64,000 bases of DNA. Origin: Pseudomonas sp. R5-89-07. GTDB taxonomy: Bacteria > Pseudomonadota > Gammaproteobacteria > Pseudomonadales > Pseudomonadaceae. Below, one piece after another: positions 53,401 through 62,627 of this stretch (within the stretch, counting starts at the first letter, position 1; each line of letters starts with the position of its first letter). The stretch is from positions 372,001-436,000 of the forward strand of contig NZ_CP027727.1 in NCBI RefSeq assembly GCF_003851685.1. The letters run 5' to 3'. The notes beneath the pieces are model-generated. The model had not been told where the DNA came from, did no database searches, and was given only the letters and a program-made list of their open reading frames with translations. Made by a program: the position numbers and the translations under genes.

Positions 53401-55274
53401 TGATAGACCCCGGGGCGGCAGCCATGGGTAAAGGCGGCTTCACGCCGAGCCTGGGTCGGATAGAGCAGCACTTGGTCAATCAGCTGTTTACCCCGTGGGC
53501 TCAGGGTATTGTCGACCTTGCCCAACCGCGCCTGGACATCGAGGACTTGGCGGTAAACGTCTATTAGCCTGGCCTGGGGGCAGGCCAGTTCAGGCGCTAT
53601 GGGCGTACGCCAATAGGTGCTGACCTGCTCGGCCAGTCGAGCCTGCATCGTTTCGGCCAGTTCCAGCAGGGTGCCGTTCTGCGCAATCTGGTCGGTTGCA
53701 CTGAAGGCGGTAGCCGTGCTGAAGACGCCTTCAGTGACGGTGCCGTCGGTTACGTCCTGGGCTTGTTGCGCCGCCTGATCTTCTGGCTCCTCGGTATTCA
53801 ATGCAATGTTTTCCCAGCGAAGCAAGGCACACAGCCTCTGCGACAATGTTTGAGAGGCTTCAAAGTGACGCTGGCCGAGGCTGTCGATACGGTAGCGGTT
53901 GACATACAAGCTGCTCGGCTTGGTTTCAGGGGCTAATTGCGCGAAGGTTTCCTTGAGCAAAGACTTCAGAGCGCTTTCGAGCGAGGGATGTTTGTGCTTG
54001 TCCAGTACATCGCCGATCTGCTCATTGAGCGAATTCCAGAGCCGTATCAGGCTGGTTTGCTGTTCGATATCCGGCGGGGTATGGGCGCTGAGGGGGGCCA
54101 CCGGTGTCGCTTCAGGCATGCGGGCCAGCAGGGCTGGATTACCCTTGAGCGGCAGCGCCAGCGGGGTGAGCAGCTTTGTCGCCAATGCTTCAAACGTGGT
54201 GTGGGAGGTGCTGAATAGGTGATTTATGTCGGCCGCTTGCTGGTTACGGTGGGCTTGCAGGCACTGGCTGAATACCTGCCCGGTGATGGGTGCATAACGT
54301 AAGTTCCGCTCACGGGTTAGTACCTCGTTGGCACGTGTTCTTTCGCTGGCCGCAACGTTGGCGAGCAGTTGGGTTTTTTCGGTACCATTCAGGAGGCGTT
54401 GGCGCAGGGCGTTTTCCATGACGGAGAACTGCTCGAAGATCTCAACTCCAAACTGGGGCGTATACAGGACCGTTGGCAGGGCTGCGTGTATTCGCTCGGT
54501 GAGTACGAAACAGCCGTTAAGGGCTGTGCACCACTCAGGTTGTTGCGTTGAGTAAAGGCTAATATCGTGCTTTTGTGCTGGCGTAGCGTTGCCCGAGTTC
54601 TCGTGGGTTATCAGGTTTTCGATCAACTGTCTGCCCTCGGTCACGATCTTCAGCCGTGCCGGTGTGCGCTGTTGCCGGGCATCATGCAGTTTCAGATCTG
54701 CCTCAATGACAAACATTTGGCGTTGTTTTTGACTGATCGCATCGTGGACGCTGAGGGCGCAGGTGCCGACATGGGGTGAGGTCCAGAACGCCTCAAGCTC
54801 GCTTAAATACAAGCCCAGGCTGTCCTGTTGCATATCGCTGATCAGCTTATTGAAGGCGGCGACCTCAAGAGAGGTTATTTCGCCGTCACGACCAGCGCCA
54901 TTGAAATGTCTGTAGAAGCCCACCGCCTGGCTGACGGTGCAGCCCTGCTGCTCTTTGGCGAGTTGGGTGGGCACTCTTTGGGTGGCGATAGCCTCGTGGA
55001 GCACCTGTGTCAGGCTGTTAGAACGGGTTACCCGGGGCACTGGCACTCTTGTGCCCGGTGTATCCGTCGATGGTGTGTCGTAAACGTACTCGTTGAGAAA
55101 CACTTCATTGGGATTGGGCGGGCTGGTGGGCATGAGAGTTGCCAACGCATGGCGCAAGTGGCTTGCCATCAGTGTGGCAAGGCGCGGCTGGGCATCGAGC
55201 AGATGCTCACTGCTGGTGGCGCAAGCTGACAACTGGCGTAGCTGTTCTTCGGTGGTGGGAGGGGAAGACGTCAT
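50418..55274 (-). CDS. Very large DUF6543 (dermonecrotic-toxin-like) protein with C-terminal repeats
   Basis: 1618 residues from ATG 55274 (AGGAA site). No signal peptide at the N-terminus (MTSSPPTTEEQLRQLSACAT). The architecture, mostly helical with repeated 'LLE...' blocks, a mid-protein acidic zone and one hydrophobic stretch near residues 1170-1250, is that of the large pseudomonad proteins annotated with DUF6543/dermonecrotic toxin domains. The last ~200 residues hold three degenerate repeats with shared 'I....W..[YF]V...GS' (starting about residues 1425, 1486 and 1558: GIPVGTWNKFV, NIHPAVWAQYV, NIRIDTWMRYV). A Pro-rich tail ends the protein. Activity is unknown; a secreted or contact toxin is the favoured guess. 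The gene stands alone between glgP and the DUF2339 gene. Confidence 0.6.
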   Translation of the reverse strand: MTSSPPTTEEQLRQLSACATSSEHLLDAQPRLATLMASHLRHALATLMPTSPPNPNEVFLNEYVYDTPSTDTPGTRVPVPRVTRSNSLTQVLHEAIATQRVPTQLAKEQQGCTVSQAVGFYRHFNGAGRDGEITSLEVAAFNKLISDMQQDSLGLYLSELEAFWTSPHVGTCALSVHDAISQKQRQMFVIEADLKLHDARQQRTPARLKIVTEGRQLIENLITHENSGNATPAQKHDISLYSTQQPEWCTALNGCFVLTERIHAALPTVLYTPQFGVEIFEQFSVMENALRQRLLNGTEKTQLLANVAASERTRANEVLTRERNLRYAPITGQVFSQCLQAHRNQQAADINHLFSTSHTTFEALATKLLTPLALPLKGNPALLARMPEATPVAPLSAHTPPDIEQQTSLIRLWNSLNEQIGDVLDKHKHPSLESALKSLLKETFAQLAPETKPSSLYVNRYRIDSLGQRHFEASQTLSQRLCALLRWENIALNTEEPEDQAAQQAQDVTDGTVTEGVFSTATAFSATDQIAQNGTLLELAETMQARLAEQVSTYWRTPIAPELACPQARLIDVYRQVLDVQARLGKVDNTLSPRGKQLIDQVLLYPTQARREAAFTHGCRPGVYQLTVSTGTADGARLAGSFVLASTDGASPVQPHWPFGHKWLSTQGVGGTVPSGVVLLYTPDQGFEEFATLQSLHDTLKTRIDVGEDAGKALASGLPLSVQQTKAGLWGGDLRNIFAPIESDFVADTIQTLLDKQQADIQALLGLAEGETDLEYNGRAQMIDSLDMAAPFLARDQRFLEHWQPDWEKRLSPTERQTLQDLATTAQAKQDELSEQWQALIPTLAEYAKEQVLLKIRAFLAEKGPSGHVRAGYPAEGIDPDKIIVIRTTKTRIKAEGGFGTLNESVTSQQISLTNLLLKNNKPWERSLHWTEDDLLEATLVNAQGRTMRDAQGRSITLGKERLEQWVTELNISHEYIENVLKKHLAPDTTNAAGQALQKAWIESQASALNYAALVARLSPDAYSTTLVSNNLEKKGAAWVAAVLTDPDPKTRQKVDGQAVVANALMFNPIMDSREARGGQTVNGVLILSTDTDTMTVLFTPNAPDLLELREIASETDLVRLMRSPAWQDYLKARLPDNTRLRTYRLAAHAGDLLPGLYRQNYLHLLDKTDTESVTNEELNDQSVANKVLFGVEVVTTALSGFPWAGRLTSSAFQWLGRIGRTTVQTLRNLGHSAAGLIMRRRIAGRVLFEVASATTMVTGVARSSGLGVKPLQMLLKPAKRTPLSGLTAHQRAFQQESANLAVPGGIPADTSLAEGTGIYRTAGSPTTLLVRSTSETGRQQVFRIQNSFNLHDPNGLVAPLLKPSGGWTPFRLRRLPNKNWVLDTFERAPGGTPPAHSNTTEALREWQAQVNAHAQSTAPQAALDPAAFFRSRGIPVGTWNKFVRQSGSINARGLHRINPNQGHAPLTDELFMKWVELGQETREAATHFVLAHNIHPAVWAQYVTKWGSLTSSGAIRTLRLSRLAPGIRSTITDQHLLDWDKLYLRPPVPRTTPITRNDVVAYAIEKNIRIDTWMRYVSSINGEFRLSVPKLPARLQRLGITSTPPPAAPPPGTTSPT

Positions 55275-55537
55275 TGGGGTTCCTATCGATTTCGGGAGGC
55301 TCCGTGCAGGCTTGGGCGAGAGGCTGGGGCTGTACACGCGGTTCGAGCGACCCGGCCTAAATTAACGATCTTCAAGAGCGAGGCAGGAATAGATAACCAA
55401 TACATGGCGCGTGTCCTTGTGACTTTTTTGTGGGCGATAGCCGGGAGGGCCGCCGGCCTTGAGGTTATTTGTCGAAGCCCGTACAGAGTGGTCTTGCATC
55501 GATATACTGGGCCTCGGCTTGCTTAGGGATATCGACC

Positions 55538-58500
55538 ATGCAATGGATTTTCATGCTGATTGGCCTGGTGCTTGGCTGGACGCTCGATGAGTCGTTCAGC
55601 GATGCGGGCATCGGTGCGTTATTGGGGCTGGGCATCGGCCAGGCGATTCGCCTGTCGAAACTGGCGACCCAGGCGGACCAGCAGGCGCAACAGCTGGAAG
55701 CCACGCAGAAGGCGCTGATAGCGCTGGGTGAGCGATTGCGGCGAGTGGAAGTGCCGGAGCCGACCTATCACTCCGTGGTTGAAACGCCTACGCCTGAGCC
55801 TACTCCTGTCGCCAAGGCCCCCGAGCTTGTCTGGGAGCTGCCGGCTGAATTGACGCCCGTCGCCGTGGTTGCCGAGCCGAGCCAGCCGCTGCCGGACGAC
55901 GTCTGGGTTTCTGCGCAGCGCCTTCAAGCGCCTGCCATTCCCCGTGGGCCCAACCTGATCGAACGCGGCATCAGCGCTGCGCGCAATTGGTTGTTTGGCG
56001 GCAACACTGTGCTGCGCGTCGGCGTGGTGCTGTTGTTTCTCGGCCTGGCGTTCCTGCTGCGCTACGCCACCGAAGGCATGGTGGTGCCGGTCGAGCTGCG
56101 CTACGCCGGGGTTGCCGCCGCTGCCGTTGGCCTGCTGGGCCTGGGCTGGTGGCTGCGGCTGCGCAACCGCCAGTACGGGCTGATGCTGCAAGGCACCGGC
56201 ATCGCGGTGTTGTACCTGACGGTGTTTGCGGCGATGCGCCTGCACCCGCTGATCGACCCGGGCGCGGCGCTGGGCCTGCTGGTGGCGGTCACGGTGTTCT
56301 CGGCGATCCTGGCGATTACTCAGGATGCGTTGGGGCTGGCCTGTGCTGCGGCGCTCGGTGGCTTTGCGGCACCGATCCTCACCTCCACGGGCGCCGGCAA
56401 CCATGTCGCGTTGTTCAGTTATTTCGCCTTGCTCAATGCCGGCATCCTCGCCATCGCCTGGTTCAAGGCCTGGCGTCTGCTCAACCTGATCGGTTTTGTC
56501 GGCACCTTCGGCATCGGCTTTGCCTGGGGTATGCGCTCCTACACGCCGGAACTGCTGTGGAGCACCGAGCCGTTCCTGATTGTGTTTTTCCTGATGTACC
56601 TGGCGATCGGCCTGCTGTTTGCCCGGCGCAAGTTGCTGGAGGCGGGGAATGCGCCCGAGGACCGTGATGGCTTGCTACGCTGGTCGGCGGCCAAGGGCGA
56701 TTATGTCGACGGTAGCCTGCTGTTCGGCCCGCCGCTGGTGGGGTTCGGCTTGCAGTTCGCGCTGGTCCAGCACCTGGAATTTGCCGCCGCCTTCAGTGCG
56801 TTGGGCCTGGGCATTATCTATATGGGGCTGGCGCGGTTATTGAGCGGCGGGCGCGCCTTGCTGCTGGCGCAAACCTGCCTGGCGCTGGGCGTGATCTTTG
56901 CCAGCCTGGCCATTCCCCTGGGGCTGGATGCGCGCTGGACCGCTGCGGCCTGGGCGGTGGAAGGGGCGGGGATCTTCTGGCTGGGCTTGCGTCAACAGCG
57001 GCCGTTGGCGCGGGTGTTCGGCTTGCTGCTGCAGTTGGGTTCGGCGCTGGCGTTTCTCAGCGAACTGCACCCCGGCGAGCTGACGTTGCTCGACGGCGCT
57101 CCGTTGGGCGCGCTGCTGCTCGGCGCCGCGCTGCTATTGAGCTTCCATCATTTGCGCAAGGCGCCGACCGAACAGGCGAGGGAGCGGGAGCGCAACGGTT
57201 TGCCGGTATTGGCGAGCCTGGGCCTGGGCTTTCTATACCTGCTGGCGCCGCTGCTGTTACTGACCCAAGGCACGGCCATCAGTTGGGCAATCGCTGGCCT
57301 GGTGACGTTGTTCGTCGGCCTGCGCATCGGCTCGCGCACTTTCCTCTTCGTGGCCTTCGCCGTGCAGTTGCTGGGCGGTGCGTTGTTCCTGCTGCGCTTG
57401 CAGGGCGGTGATGGCGCGGCGGTGTTCAGTGCTGGCTGGGGCGGTTTGATCACCGCCTCGTTGATCGGCTTGGCCTTGATCGCAGGCATGCTGCTGGCGG
57501 CGCGTGACGACATGGTGCGCAGTGATGGGCGGCTGCTGCGCGGGTTGTCGGTGGTGATGCTGGCCGGACTGGTATTGATTAACCTGGCGGTGCTGTTCGT
57601 ACTGCCGTGGGAAAGCGCCAGCGGCGTATGGGCAGCCAGTGGTTTGTTGATCATCTGGCTGAGCCTGTACCTGCAACAGCGCGTCAGTTTTGTGTTTGGT
57701 CTGCTGCTGCAACTGGTTGGCGGCGGGTCGTTCCTGCTCGCCGTGCCGCAGTGGGTCGGGCCGTTGACTGGCGAGGGTTTGAGCCCCTTGGCGCACAGCG
57801 GTTTCTGGACGCCGATGGTGCTGGGTCTGGCGGCCTTGGTGGGCGCGTGGCGTTTGCAGCGTGAACCCCATGCGCCGCTGTTTTCGAGGCTGAAACTGCA
57901 ACGCCTGTCCGACCTGTTATTGGTGTGGGGCGCGGCCTGGTGGACGCTGGCGGTGGCGGGCGAAGTGTTGAGGTTTGTTCCCGTCGAGCTGCGCGGCGCT
58001 TTCCTGCTGGGCAGCGCGGCGATCAGCGTGGCGATCTGGACGCTGCTGGCCTGGCGGCTGAAGTGGTCGTCATTGGGCCTGTTGTGCACCTTGCTGATGC
58101 CGACGGCGAGTGTGGTTTTGCTGCTGAGCGCCCATACCTATTATCACCCGGCGGCGCATTACGGCTGGCTGGCTTGGCCGGCGCTGTTCGCGGTGCATTT
58201 CCTTTCGCTGCGACGCTTGGCGGCGGTGGCTCCGCGCAGAGCGCTGGGTATCGCCCATGTGTTGGGCTGCTGGATGTTGCTTGGCCTGCTGGCGCTGGAG
58301 CTGCGCTACGGGTTGCTGCGCTTCACGGCCGAATACAACGCCTGGCGCTGGCTGGGCTGGGCGATCCTGCCAAGCCTCTACCTGGTGCTGGCCGCCGCGC
58401 CGCGCACGTTTGCGTGGCCGGTGTCGGCGTATGCCAGGGAATACCGCGTATTCGCGGCACTGCCCCTGGCTGTGCTGATGCTCGGCTGGTTCTGGCTGGC

Positions 58501-59044
58501 GAATAGCTTCAGCGACGGTACGGCCAACCCGCTGCCCTATGTGCCCTTGCTGAACCCGCTGGACCTGGGCCTGCTGTTCGCATTGCTGGGGGTGTATGTG
58601 TGGTCGCGAAGCGTGGCGCCGCAACGCGGGCCGCAGGCCGAGCGGCTCGCCCAAGGCATCGCGGGGCTTTCACTGTTTGCGTTCTTCACCGCATTGGTGA
58701 TGCGCACCGCTCACCATTGGGGCGGCGTGCCGTTCCATCTGGATGCGTTGCTCGAGTCAATGCTGGTGCAAGCCGGCCTGTCGATTGTCTGGACCCTGAT
58801 CGCGCTGGGCCTGATGATCGGCGGCCACCTGCGTCATCGTCGCGAGGTGTGGCTGATCGGCGCGGTATTGATTGCCGTGGTGGTGGCCAAGCTGTTTTTT
58901 GTCGAACTGAGCAACCGTGGCGGCCTGGCGCGGATCGTGTCGTTCATCGGCGTGGGCGCGTTGTTGCTGGTGGTGGGCTACTTCGCGCCGCTGCCGCCCA
59001 AGCGCGCCGAGCCTGTACTGGAAACTGAAGGAGCAGCCTCTTGA
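55538..59044 (+). CDS. DUF2339 family multi-span membrane protein
   Basis: 1168 residues. An N-terminal helix (MQWIFMLIGLVLGWTL) is followed by a ~100-residue soluble part with coiled-coil-like Gln/Ala runs and a Pro/Val-rich linker. Then come more than 25 transmembrane helices in succession, as in DUF2339 proteins. ATG 55538 is chosen; the longer upstream frame crosses the promoter region. Function unknown, probably envelope-related. Its stop overlaps the TTG start of the DUF3999 gene, the usual partner. Confidence 0.88.
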   Translation: MQWIFMLIGLVLGWTLDESFSDAGIGALLGLGIGQAIRLSKLATQADQQAQQLEATQKALIALGERLRRVEVPEPTYHSVVETPTPEPTPVAKAPELVWELPAELTPVAVVAEPSQPLPDDVWVSAQRLQAPAIPRGPNLIERGISAARNWLFGGNTVLRVGVVLLFLGLAFLLRYATEGMVVPVELRYAGVAAAAVGLLGLGWWLRLRNRQYGLMLQGTGIAVLYLTVFAAMRLHPLIDPGAALGLLVAVTVFSAILAITQDALGLACAAALGGFAAPILTSTGAGNHVALFSYFALLNAGILAIAWFKAWRLLNLIGFVGTFGIGFAWGMRSYTPELLWSTEPFLIVFFLMYLAIGLLFARRKLLEAGNAPEDRDGLLRWSAAKGDYVDGSLLFGPPLVGFGLQFALVQHLEFAAAFSALGLGIIYMGLARLLSGGRALLLAQTCLALGVIFASLAIPLGLDARWTAAAWAVEGAGIFWLGLRQQRPLARVFGLLLQLGSALAFLSELHPGELTLLDGAPLGALLLGAALLLSFHHLRKAPTEQARERERNGLPVLASLGLGFLYLLAPLLLLTQGTAISWAIAGLVTLFVGLRIGSRTFLFVAFAVQLLGGALFLLRLQGGDGAAVFSAGWGGLITASLIGLALIAGMLLAARDDMVRSDGRLLRGLSVVMLAGLVLINLAVLFVLPWESASGVWAASGLLIIWLSLYLQQRVSFVFGLLLQLVGGGSFLLAVPQWVGPLTGEGLSPLAHSGFWTPMVLGLAALVGAWRLQREPHAPLFSRLKLQRLSDLLLVWGAAWWTLAVAGEVLRFVPVELRGAFLLGSAAISVAIWTLLAWRLKWSSLGLLCTLLMPTASVVLLLSAHTYYHPAAHYGWLAWPALFAVHFLSLRRLAAVAPRRALGIAHVLGCWMLLGLLALELRYGLLRFTAEYNAWRWLGWAILPSLYLVLAAAPRTFAWPVSAYAREYRVFAALPLAVLMLGWFWLANSFSDGTANPLPYVPLLNPLDLGLLFALLGVYVWSRSVAPQRGPQAERLAQGIAGLSLFAFFTALVMRTAHHWGGVPFHLDALLESMLVQAGLSIVWTLIALGLMIGGHLRHRREVWLIGAVLIAVVVAKLFFVELSNRGGLARIVSFIGVGALLLVVGYFAPLPPKRAEPVLETEGAAS

Positions 59045-60396
59045 TAGGTAAGTTGAGCGTAGTCGCAGTGGGCCTGTGTGCGACGTTGTCCGCCTGGGCG
59101 CGGGAAACGCCCGCCGACTTCAGTACTCAGGTGGCGCTGAGTGTCAGCGGCGAAGGCCCTTGGTATCGCCTCGAATTGCCCTTGGCCGTGCAACTGAGCG
59201 CGCGCCAGGCCGACCTCAGCGATGTGCGGGTGTTTAACGCCGCAGGCGATGCGCAGGCTTATGCACTGTCGCGTCAATCGCCCTCGCACACTGAAAGCCG
59301 CGATGTGACGCCGGTGAAGTGGTTCCCACTGTACGCCGCCGACACCCAGGAAAACCTGCCCGGTGTGGTGATGAAAACCACGGCCGAAGGCACGCTGGTT
59401 GAAATCAAACCGGCCAGCGCTGCGAAACCCGGCAAGCAGGTATTGCGCGGCTGGGTGCTCGATGCCAGCGCGATCAAGGCCCCGTTGCAGCAACTGAGCC
59501 TCGACTGGAGCCGTGAACAGGACGGTTTCCAGCGTTTCAGCATCGAAGCCAGCAACGACTTGCAGCACTGGCAAGCCTGGGGTGACGGGCAAGTGGCGCG
59601 CCTGTCGTTTGCCGATGAGCGGGTCGAACAGCATGACGTCAGCTTGCCGGGCCAATCAGCGCGTTACCTGCGCCTGGTGTGGCAGGGGCAGGCGGCGCCA
59701 CTGCTGACGTCTGCCACGCTGGCGAGCGCGACGCGCAGCAGCCTGCCGTTGCCGCTGGTGTGGTCGCAACCATTGGCGGGCGTACGGCTCACGGCGGGTG
59801 AATACAGCTGGCAGTTGCCCACGGGGCTGAATGTCGAGCGCCTGCGCATCGAGCTCAAGCAGCCCAACACCTTGGCGCCTGTGACGCTGCTGGGGCGAAG
59901 TGATGCCAGGCAAACGTGGCAGCCGTTGAGCAAGGGCTTGTTGTACCGCCTGACCCAGAACGGCAAGGACGTGATGCAGGACCAATTGCAGTTGCCGGGC
60001 CAGACGGTCGCTGAGCTGAAACTGCAAGTGGATGAGCGCGGCGGTGGCTTGGGCAGCGAAGCCCCGGCGTTGCGCTTCGCGGTGCGCTCCACGCAGCTTG
60101 TGTTCCTGGCGCGGGGCGAGCCACCGTTCACGCTGGCGCTCGGGAATGGCTCGGTCAAGGCGGCGAATCTGCCATTGTCCACCCTGATTCCCGATTACAG
60201 CACTGAGCGTCTCAACGCGCTCGGCCAGGCCACGCTGGCGGGGGAGGTGGTGCTCAAGCCATCTGCCGTTGCCGCATCGCCGCCGGTGGGCGCCGACTGG
60301 AAAAAGCTCGGTCTATGGGCCGTGTTACTGCTCGGCGTGGCTGCGCTTGGGGCGATGGCCTACAGTCTGTTGCGCAAACCGCAGGGCCAGCCGTGA
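59041..60396 (+). CDS. DUF3999 family periplasmic protein
   Basis: 451 residues starting with TTG overlapping the preceding stop (TTGA). Signal peptide MIGKLSVVAVGLCATLSAWA, a beta-rich periplasmic body (LPLAVQLSARQADLSDVRVF; galactose-binding-like folds are likely) and a single C-terminal membrane helix (LWAVLLLGVAALGAMAYSLL). DUF3999 genes usually follow DUF2339 genes and are thought to form a joint envelope complex; the role is unproven. Confidence 0.88.
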   Translation: MIGKLSVVAVGLCATLSAWARETPADFSTQVALSVSGEGPWYRLELPLAVQLSARQADLSDVRVFNAAGDAQAYALSRQSPSHTESRDVTPVKWFPLYAADTQENLPGVVMKTTAEGTLVEIKPASAAKPGKQVLRGWVLDASAIKAPLQQLSLDWSREQDGFQRFSIEASNDLQHWQAWGDGQVARLSFADERVEQHDVSLPGQSARYLRLVWQGQAAPLLTSATLASATRSSLPLPLVWSQPLAGVRLTAGEYSWQLPTGLNVERLRIELKQPNTLAPVTLLGRSDARQTWQPLSKGLLYRLTQNGKDVMQDQLQLPGQTVAELKLQVDERGGGLGSEAPALRFAVRSTQLVFLARGEPPFTLALGNGSVKAANLPLSTLIPDYSTERLNALGQATLAGEVVLKPSAVAASPPVGADWKKLGLWAVLLLGVAALGAMAYSLLRKPQGQP

Positions 60397-60492
60397 ACTC
60401 TATTGGCGTTAAATCCTCTGATTAGAGGAAATCAGCCCCGACTCGCGCTAAACTGCGCGGGTTTTTAAGCCCCCCATTCTCCGGAGCCGTCC

Positions 60493-61503
60493 ATGTCCCG
60501 CGTTACCTTGAGTCGCTATTTGATCGAGCAGACCCGCAGCAACAACACGCCTGCCGATCTGCGCTTCCTTATCGAAGTGGTGGCGCGTGCTTGCAAGGAG
60601 ATCAGCCACGCCGTGTCCAAAGGCGCACTGGGCGGTGTCCTGGGCAGCATGGGCACTGAAAACGTGCAGGGCGAAGTGCAGAAGAAACTGGACGTGCTGT
60701 CCAACGAAATCCTGCTCGAAGCCAACGAATGGGGCGGTCACCTGGCCGGCATGGCTTCCGAAGAAATGGACAATGCCTACCAGATCCCGGGCAAATACCC
60801 TAAAGGCGCGTACCTGCTGGTATTCGACCCACTGGACGGCTCGTCCAACATCGACATCAACGCGCCGGTCGGCACCATCTTCTCGGTACTGCGCTGCCCG
60901 AACGAATACCTGAGCCAGAACGAAGCCCTGAACGAAAAGGCCTTCCTGCAGCCTGGCACCGAGCAGGTCGCCGCCGGTTACGCCATCTACGGCCCGCAGA
61001 CCATGCTGGTGCTGACCCTGGGCGATGGCGTCAAAGGCTTCACCCTGGACCGCGAAATGGGCAGCTTCGTACTCACCCACGAAGACATCTCCATTCCTGC
61101 CTCCACTCAGGAATTCGCGATCAACATGTCCAACCAGCGTCACTGGGAAGAACCGGTGAAGCGCTACGTCAACGAATTGATGGAAGGCGAAGAAGGCCCA
61201 TTGAAGAAAAACTTCAACATGCGCTGGGTCGCTGCCATGGTTGCCGACGTGCACCGCATCCTGACCCGTGGTGGCCTGTTCATGTACCCACGTGACAGCC
61301 GCGAGCCTTCAAAGCCGGGCAAGCTGCGCCTGATGTACGAAGCCAACCCGATGTCGTTCCTGGTCGAGCAGGCAGGCGGTGCGTCCACTGACGGCCACCA
61401 GCGCATCCTCGATATTCAGCCCGAAGGCCTGCACCAGCGTGTGGCGGTGTTCCTGGGTTCGAAGGAAGAAGTTGAGCGTGTGACCGCGTATCACAAGAAG
61501 TAA
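60493..61503 (+). CDS. fbp: Fructose-1,6-bisphosphatase class I
   Basis: 336 residues. Signature [20 protein letters not shown] with the metal-binding Asp pair, then [20 protein letters not shown] and C-terminal [20 protein letters not shown]. It hydrolyses fructose-1,6-bisphosphate in gluconeogenesis, the main route in pseudomonads growing on organic acids. A small palindrome TCCTCT-GATT-AGAGGA at 60414-60429 lies 64 bases upstream. CCGGAG serves as ribosome-binding site. Confidence 0.98.
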   Translation: MSRVTLSRYLIEQTRSNNTPADLRFLIEVVARACKEISHAVSKGALGGVLGSMGTENVQGEVQKKLDVLSNEILLEANEWGGHLAGMASEEMDNAYQIPGKYPKGAYLLVFDPLDGSSNIDINAPVGTIFSVLRCPNEYLSQNEALNEKAFLQPGTEQVAAGYAIYGPQTMLVLTLGDGVKGFTLDREMGSFVLTHEDISIPASTQEFAINMSNQRHWEEPVKRYVNELMEGEEGPLKKNFNMRWVAAMVADVHRILTRGGLFMYPRDSREPSKPGKLRLMYEANPMSFLVEQAGGASTDGHQRILDIQPEGLHQRVAVFLGSKEEVERVTAYHKK

Positions 61504-61506
61504 CTG

Positions 61507-61598
61507 TGACGAGGGAGCTTGCTCCCGCTCGGGTGCGTAGCGCCCGCAAGGTTTTCAGGGCTGCTTCGCAGCCCAGCGGGAGCAAGCTCCCTCGCCAC
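61507..61598. repeat. Inverted REP pair, GAGGGAGCTTGCTCCC type
   Basis: Arms GACGAGGGAGCTTGCTCCCG and reverse complement (CGGGAGCAAGCTCCCTCG) with inner GGGCTGCTTCGCAGCCC hairpin, right after the fbp stop. A third REP class in this window. Confidence 0.88.
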
Positions 61599-61627
61599 GT
61601 TCAAAGCAGTTGGTTTTGAGCGATAAG

Positions 61628-61664
61628 AAGCCCCGAAACGTTTCAGCGTTTTCGGGGCTTTTTT
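61628..61664 (+). terminator. Intrinsic terminator downstream of fbp
   Basis: AAGCCCCGAAA ... TTTTCGGGGCTT stem with a 10-base loop and TTTTTTG tail. Confidence 0.85.
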
Positions 61665-61753
61665 GTTTTCGCTCGTCGGGAACCAGACACCTCTTTTTCC
61701 TTCTAAGCTTCTGGCAGATACCCCAGCTGCTTTGTCTCTCCAGGAGCTATTCC

Positions 61754-62008
61754 ATGTCTTTACGCCGTCTCGCCCTGCTGGCTTTTTGCGTGCTGTTAGC
61801 CGCTTGCAGCAAGGTCAACCAAGAAAACTACCAGAAACTGTCGGCCGGCATGGCCAAGGCCGAGGTAGAGTCGTTGCTGGGCAAGCCGACCGATTGTTCC
61901 GGCGCACTGGGCATGTCCAGCTGCACCTGGGGCGATAAAAACAGCTTTATCAGCGTGCAGTACGCCGGTGACAAAGTTCTGATGTTTTCCGGGCAAGGCC
62001 TGAAGTAA
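61754..62008 (+). CDS. Small lipoprotein, SmpA/BamE-like (DUF3862-like) fold
   Basis: 84 residues from ATG 61754. N-terminus MSLRRLALLAFCVLLAACSK with lipobox LAAC. The body KLSAGMAKAEVESLLGKPTD with later CTWGDKNSFISVQY fits the BamE/SmpA-like fold seen in DUF3862 proteins ('GM...EV...LG.P'). Two Cys after the lipobox may form a disulfide. The longer upstream frame is rejected as it covers the terminator. Lipid-anchored in the envelope; function unknown. Confidence 0.8.
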   Translation: MSLRRLALLAFCVLLAACSKVNQENYQKLSAGMAKAEVESLLGKPTDCSGALGMSSCTWGDKNSFISVQYAGDKVLMFSGQGLK

Positions 62009-62038
62009 ACCGGGGCGCGAGCCTGCGGGAGAAGAAGA

Positions 62039-62608
62039 ATGATGCGTTTTGTTGTGTTCCTTTGCGCCAGCCTGTTTTTGGCGGGCTGCGCCAGCCATTC
62101 TGGCGATGATCTGCAACCCAAGACTGCGAGCAACGTCAACCTCAAGCGTTACCAGGGCACCTGGTATGAGTTGGCTCGCTTGCCGATGTATTTCCAGCGC
62201 AATTGTGCGCAATCCGAAGCGCGCTACACCCTGCTGCCCGATGGCGACATGTCGGTGTTCAACCGCTGCCTGACGCCTGAGTGGAAATGGCAGGAAGCCA
62301 AAGGCACGGCCACGCCGCAAGTGCCGGGCAAGACCGACAAGCTCTGGGTCGAATTCGATAACTGGTTTACGTCGTTACTGCCGGGCGTCGCCAAAGGCGA
62401 TTACTGGGTGCTGTATGTCAGCGATGACTACAAGACGGCCATCGTGGGCAGCCCGAGCCGGCGTTATATGTGGATCCTGTCGCGCACGCCGACGGTAAGC
62501 GCCGATACGCGTGAAGACCTGTTGAGCCGGGCGCGACAGCAGGGCTATGACACCACTCGCCTGATCTGGCGTACGTCGGACAAGCAGATGGCGAAGACTT
62601 CGCAGTAA
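62039..62608 (+). CDS. blc: Outer-membrane lipoprotein lipocalin Blc
   Basis: 189 residues. Lipobox LAGC in MMRFVVFLCASLFLAGCASH, then the lipocalin hallmarks YQGTWYELARLPMYFQRNCA (GxW) and KLWVEFDNWF. The C-terminal phrase YMWILSRTPTVS with RARQQGYDTTRL matches bacterial Blc. It binds lysophospholipids or fatty acids at the outer membrane under envelope stress. ATG 62039 and 62042 are both possible starts. Confidence 0.95.
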   Translation: MMRFVVFLCASLFLAGCASHSGDDLQPKTASNVNLKRYQGTWYELARLPMYFQRNCAQSEARYTLLPDGDMSVFNRCLTPEWKWQEAKGTATPQVPGKTDKLWVEFDNWFTSLLPGVAKGDYWVLYVSDDYKTAIVGSPSRRYMWILSRTPTVSADTREDLLSRARQQGYDTTRLIWRTSDKQMAKTSQ

Positions 62609-62627
62609 CGGGATCACCCTAAATCCA

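Noticed and set aside
60414..60429. TCCTCT-GATT-AGAGGA palindrome as an fbp operator
   Set aside because: Only a 6-bp stem, with no second copy in the window and no known regulator to match; kept only as a remark in the fbp entry.
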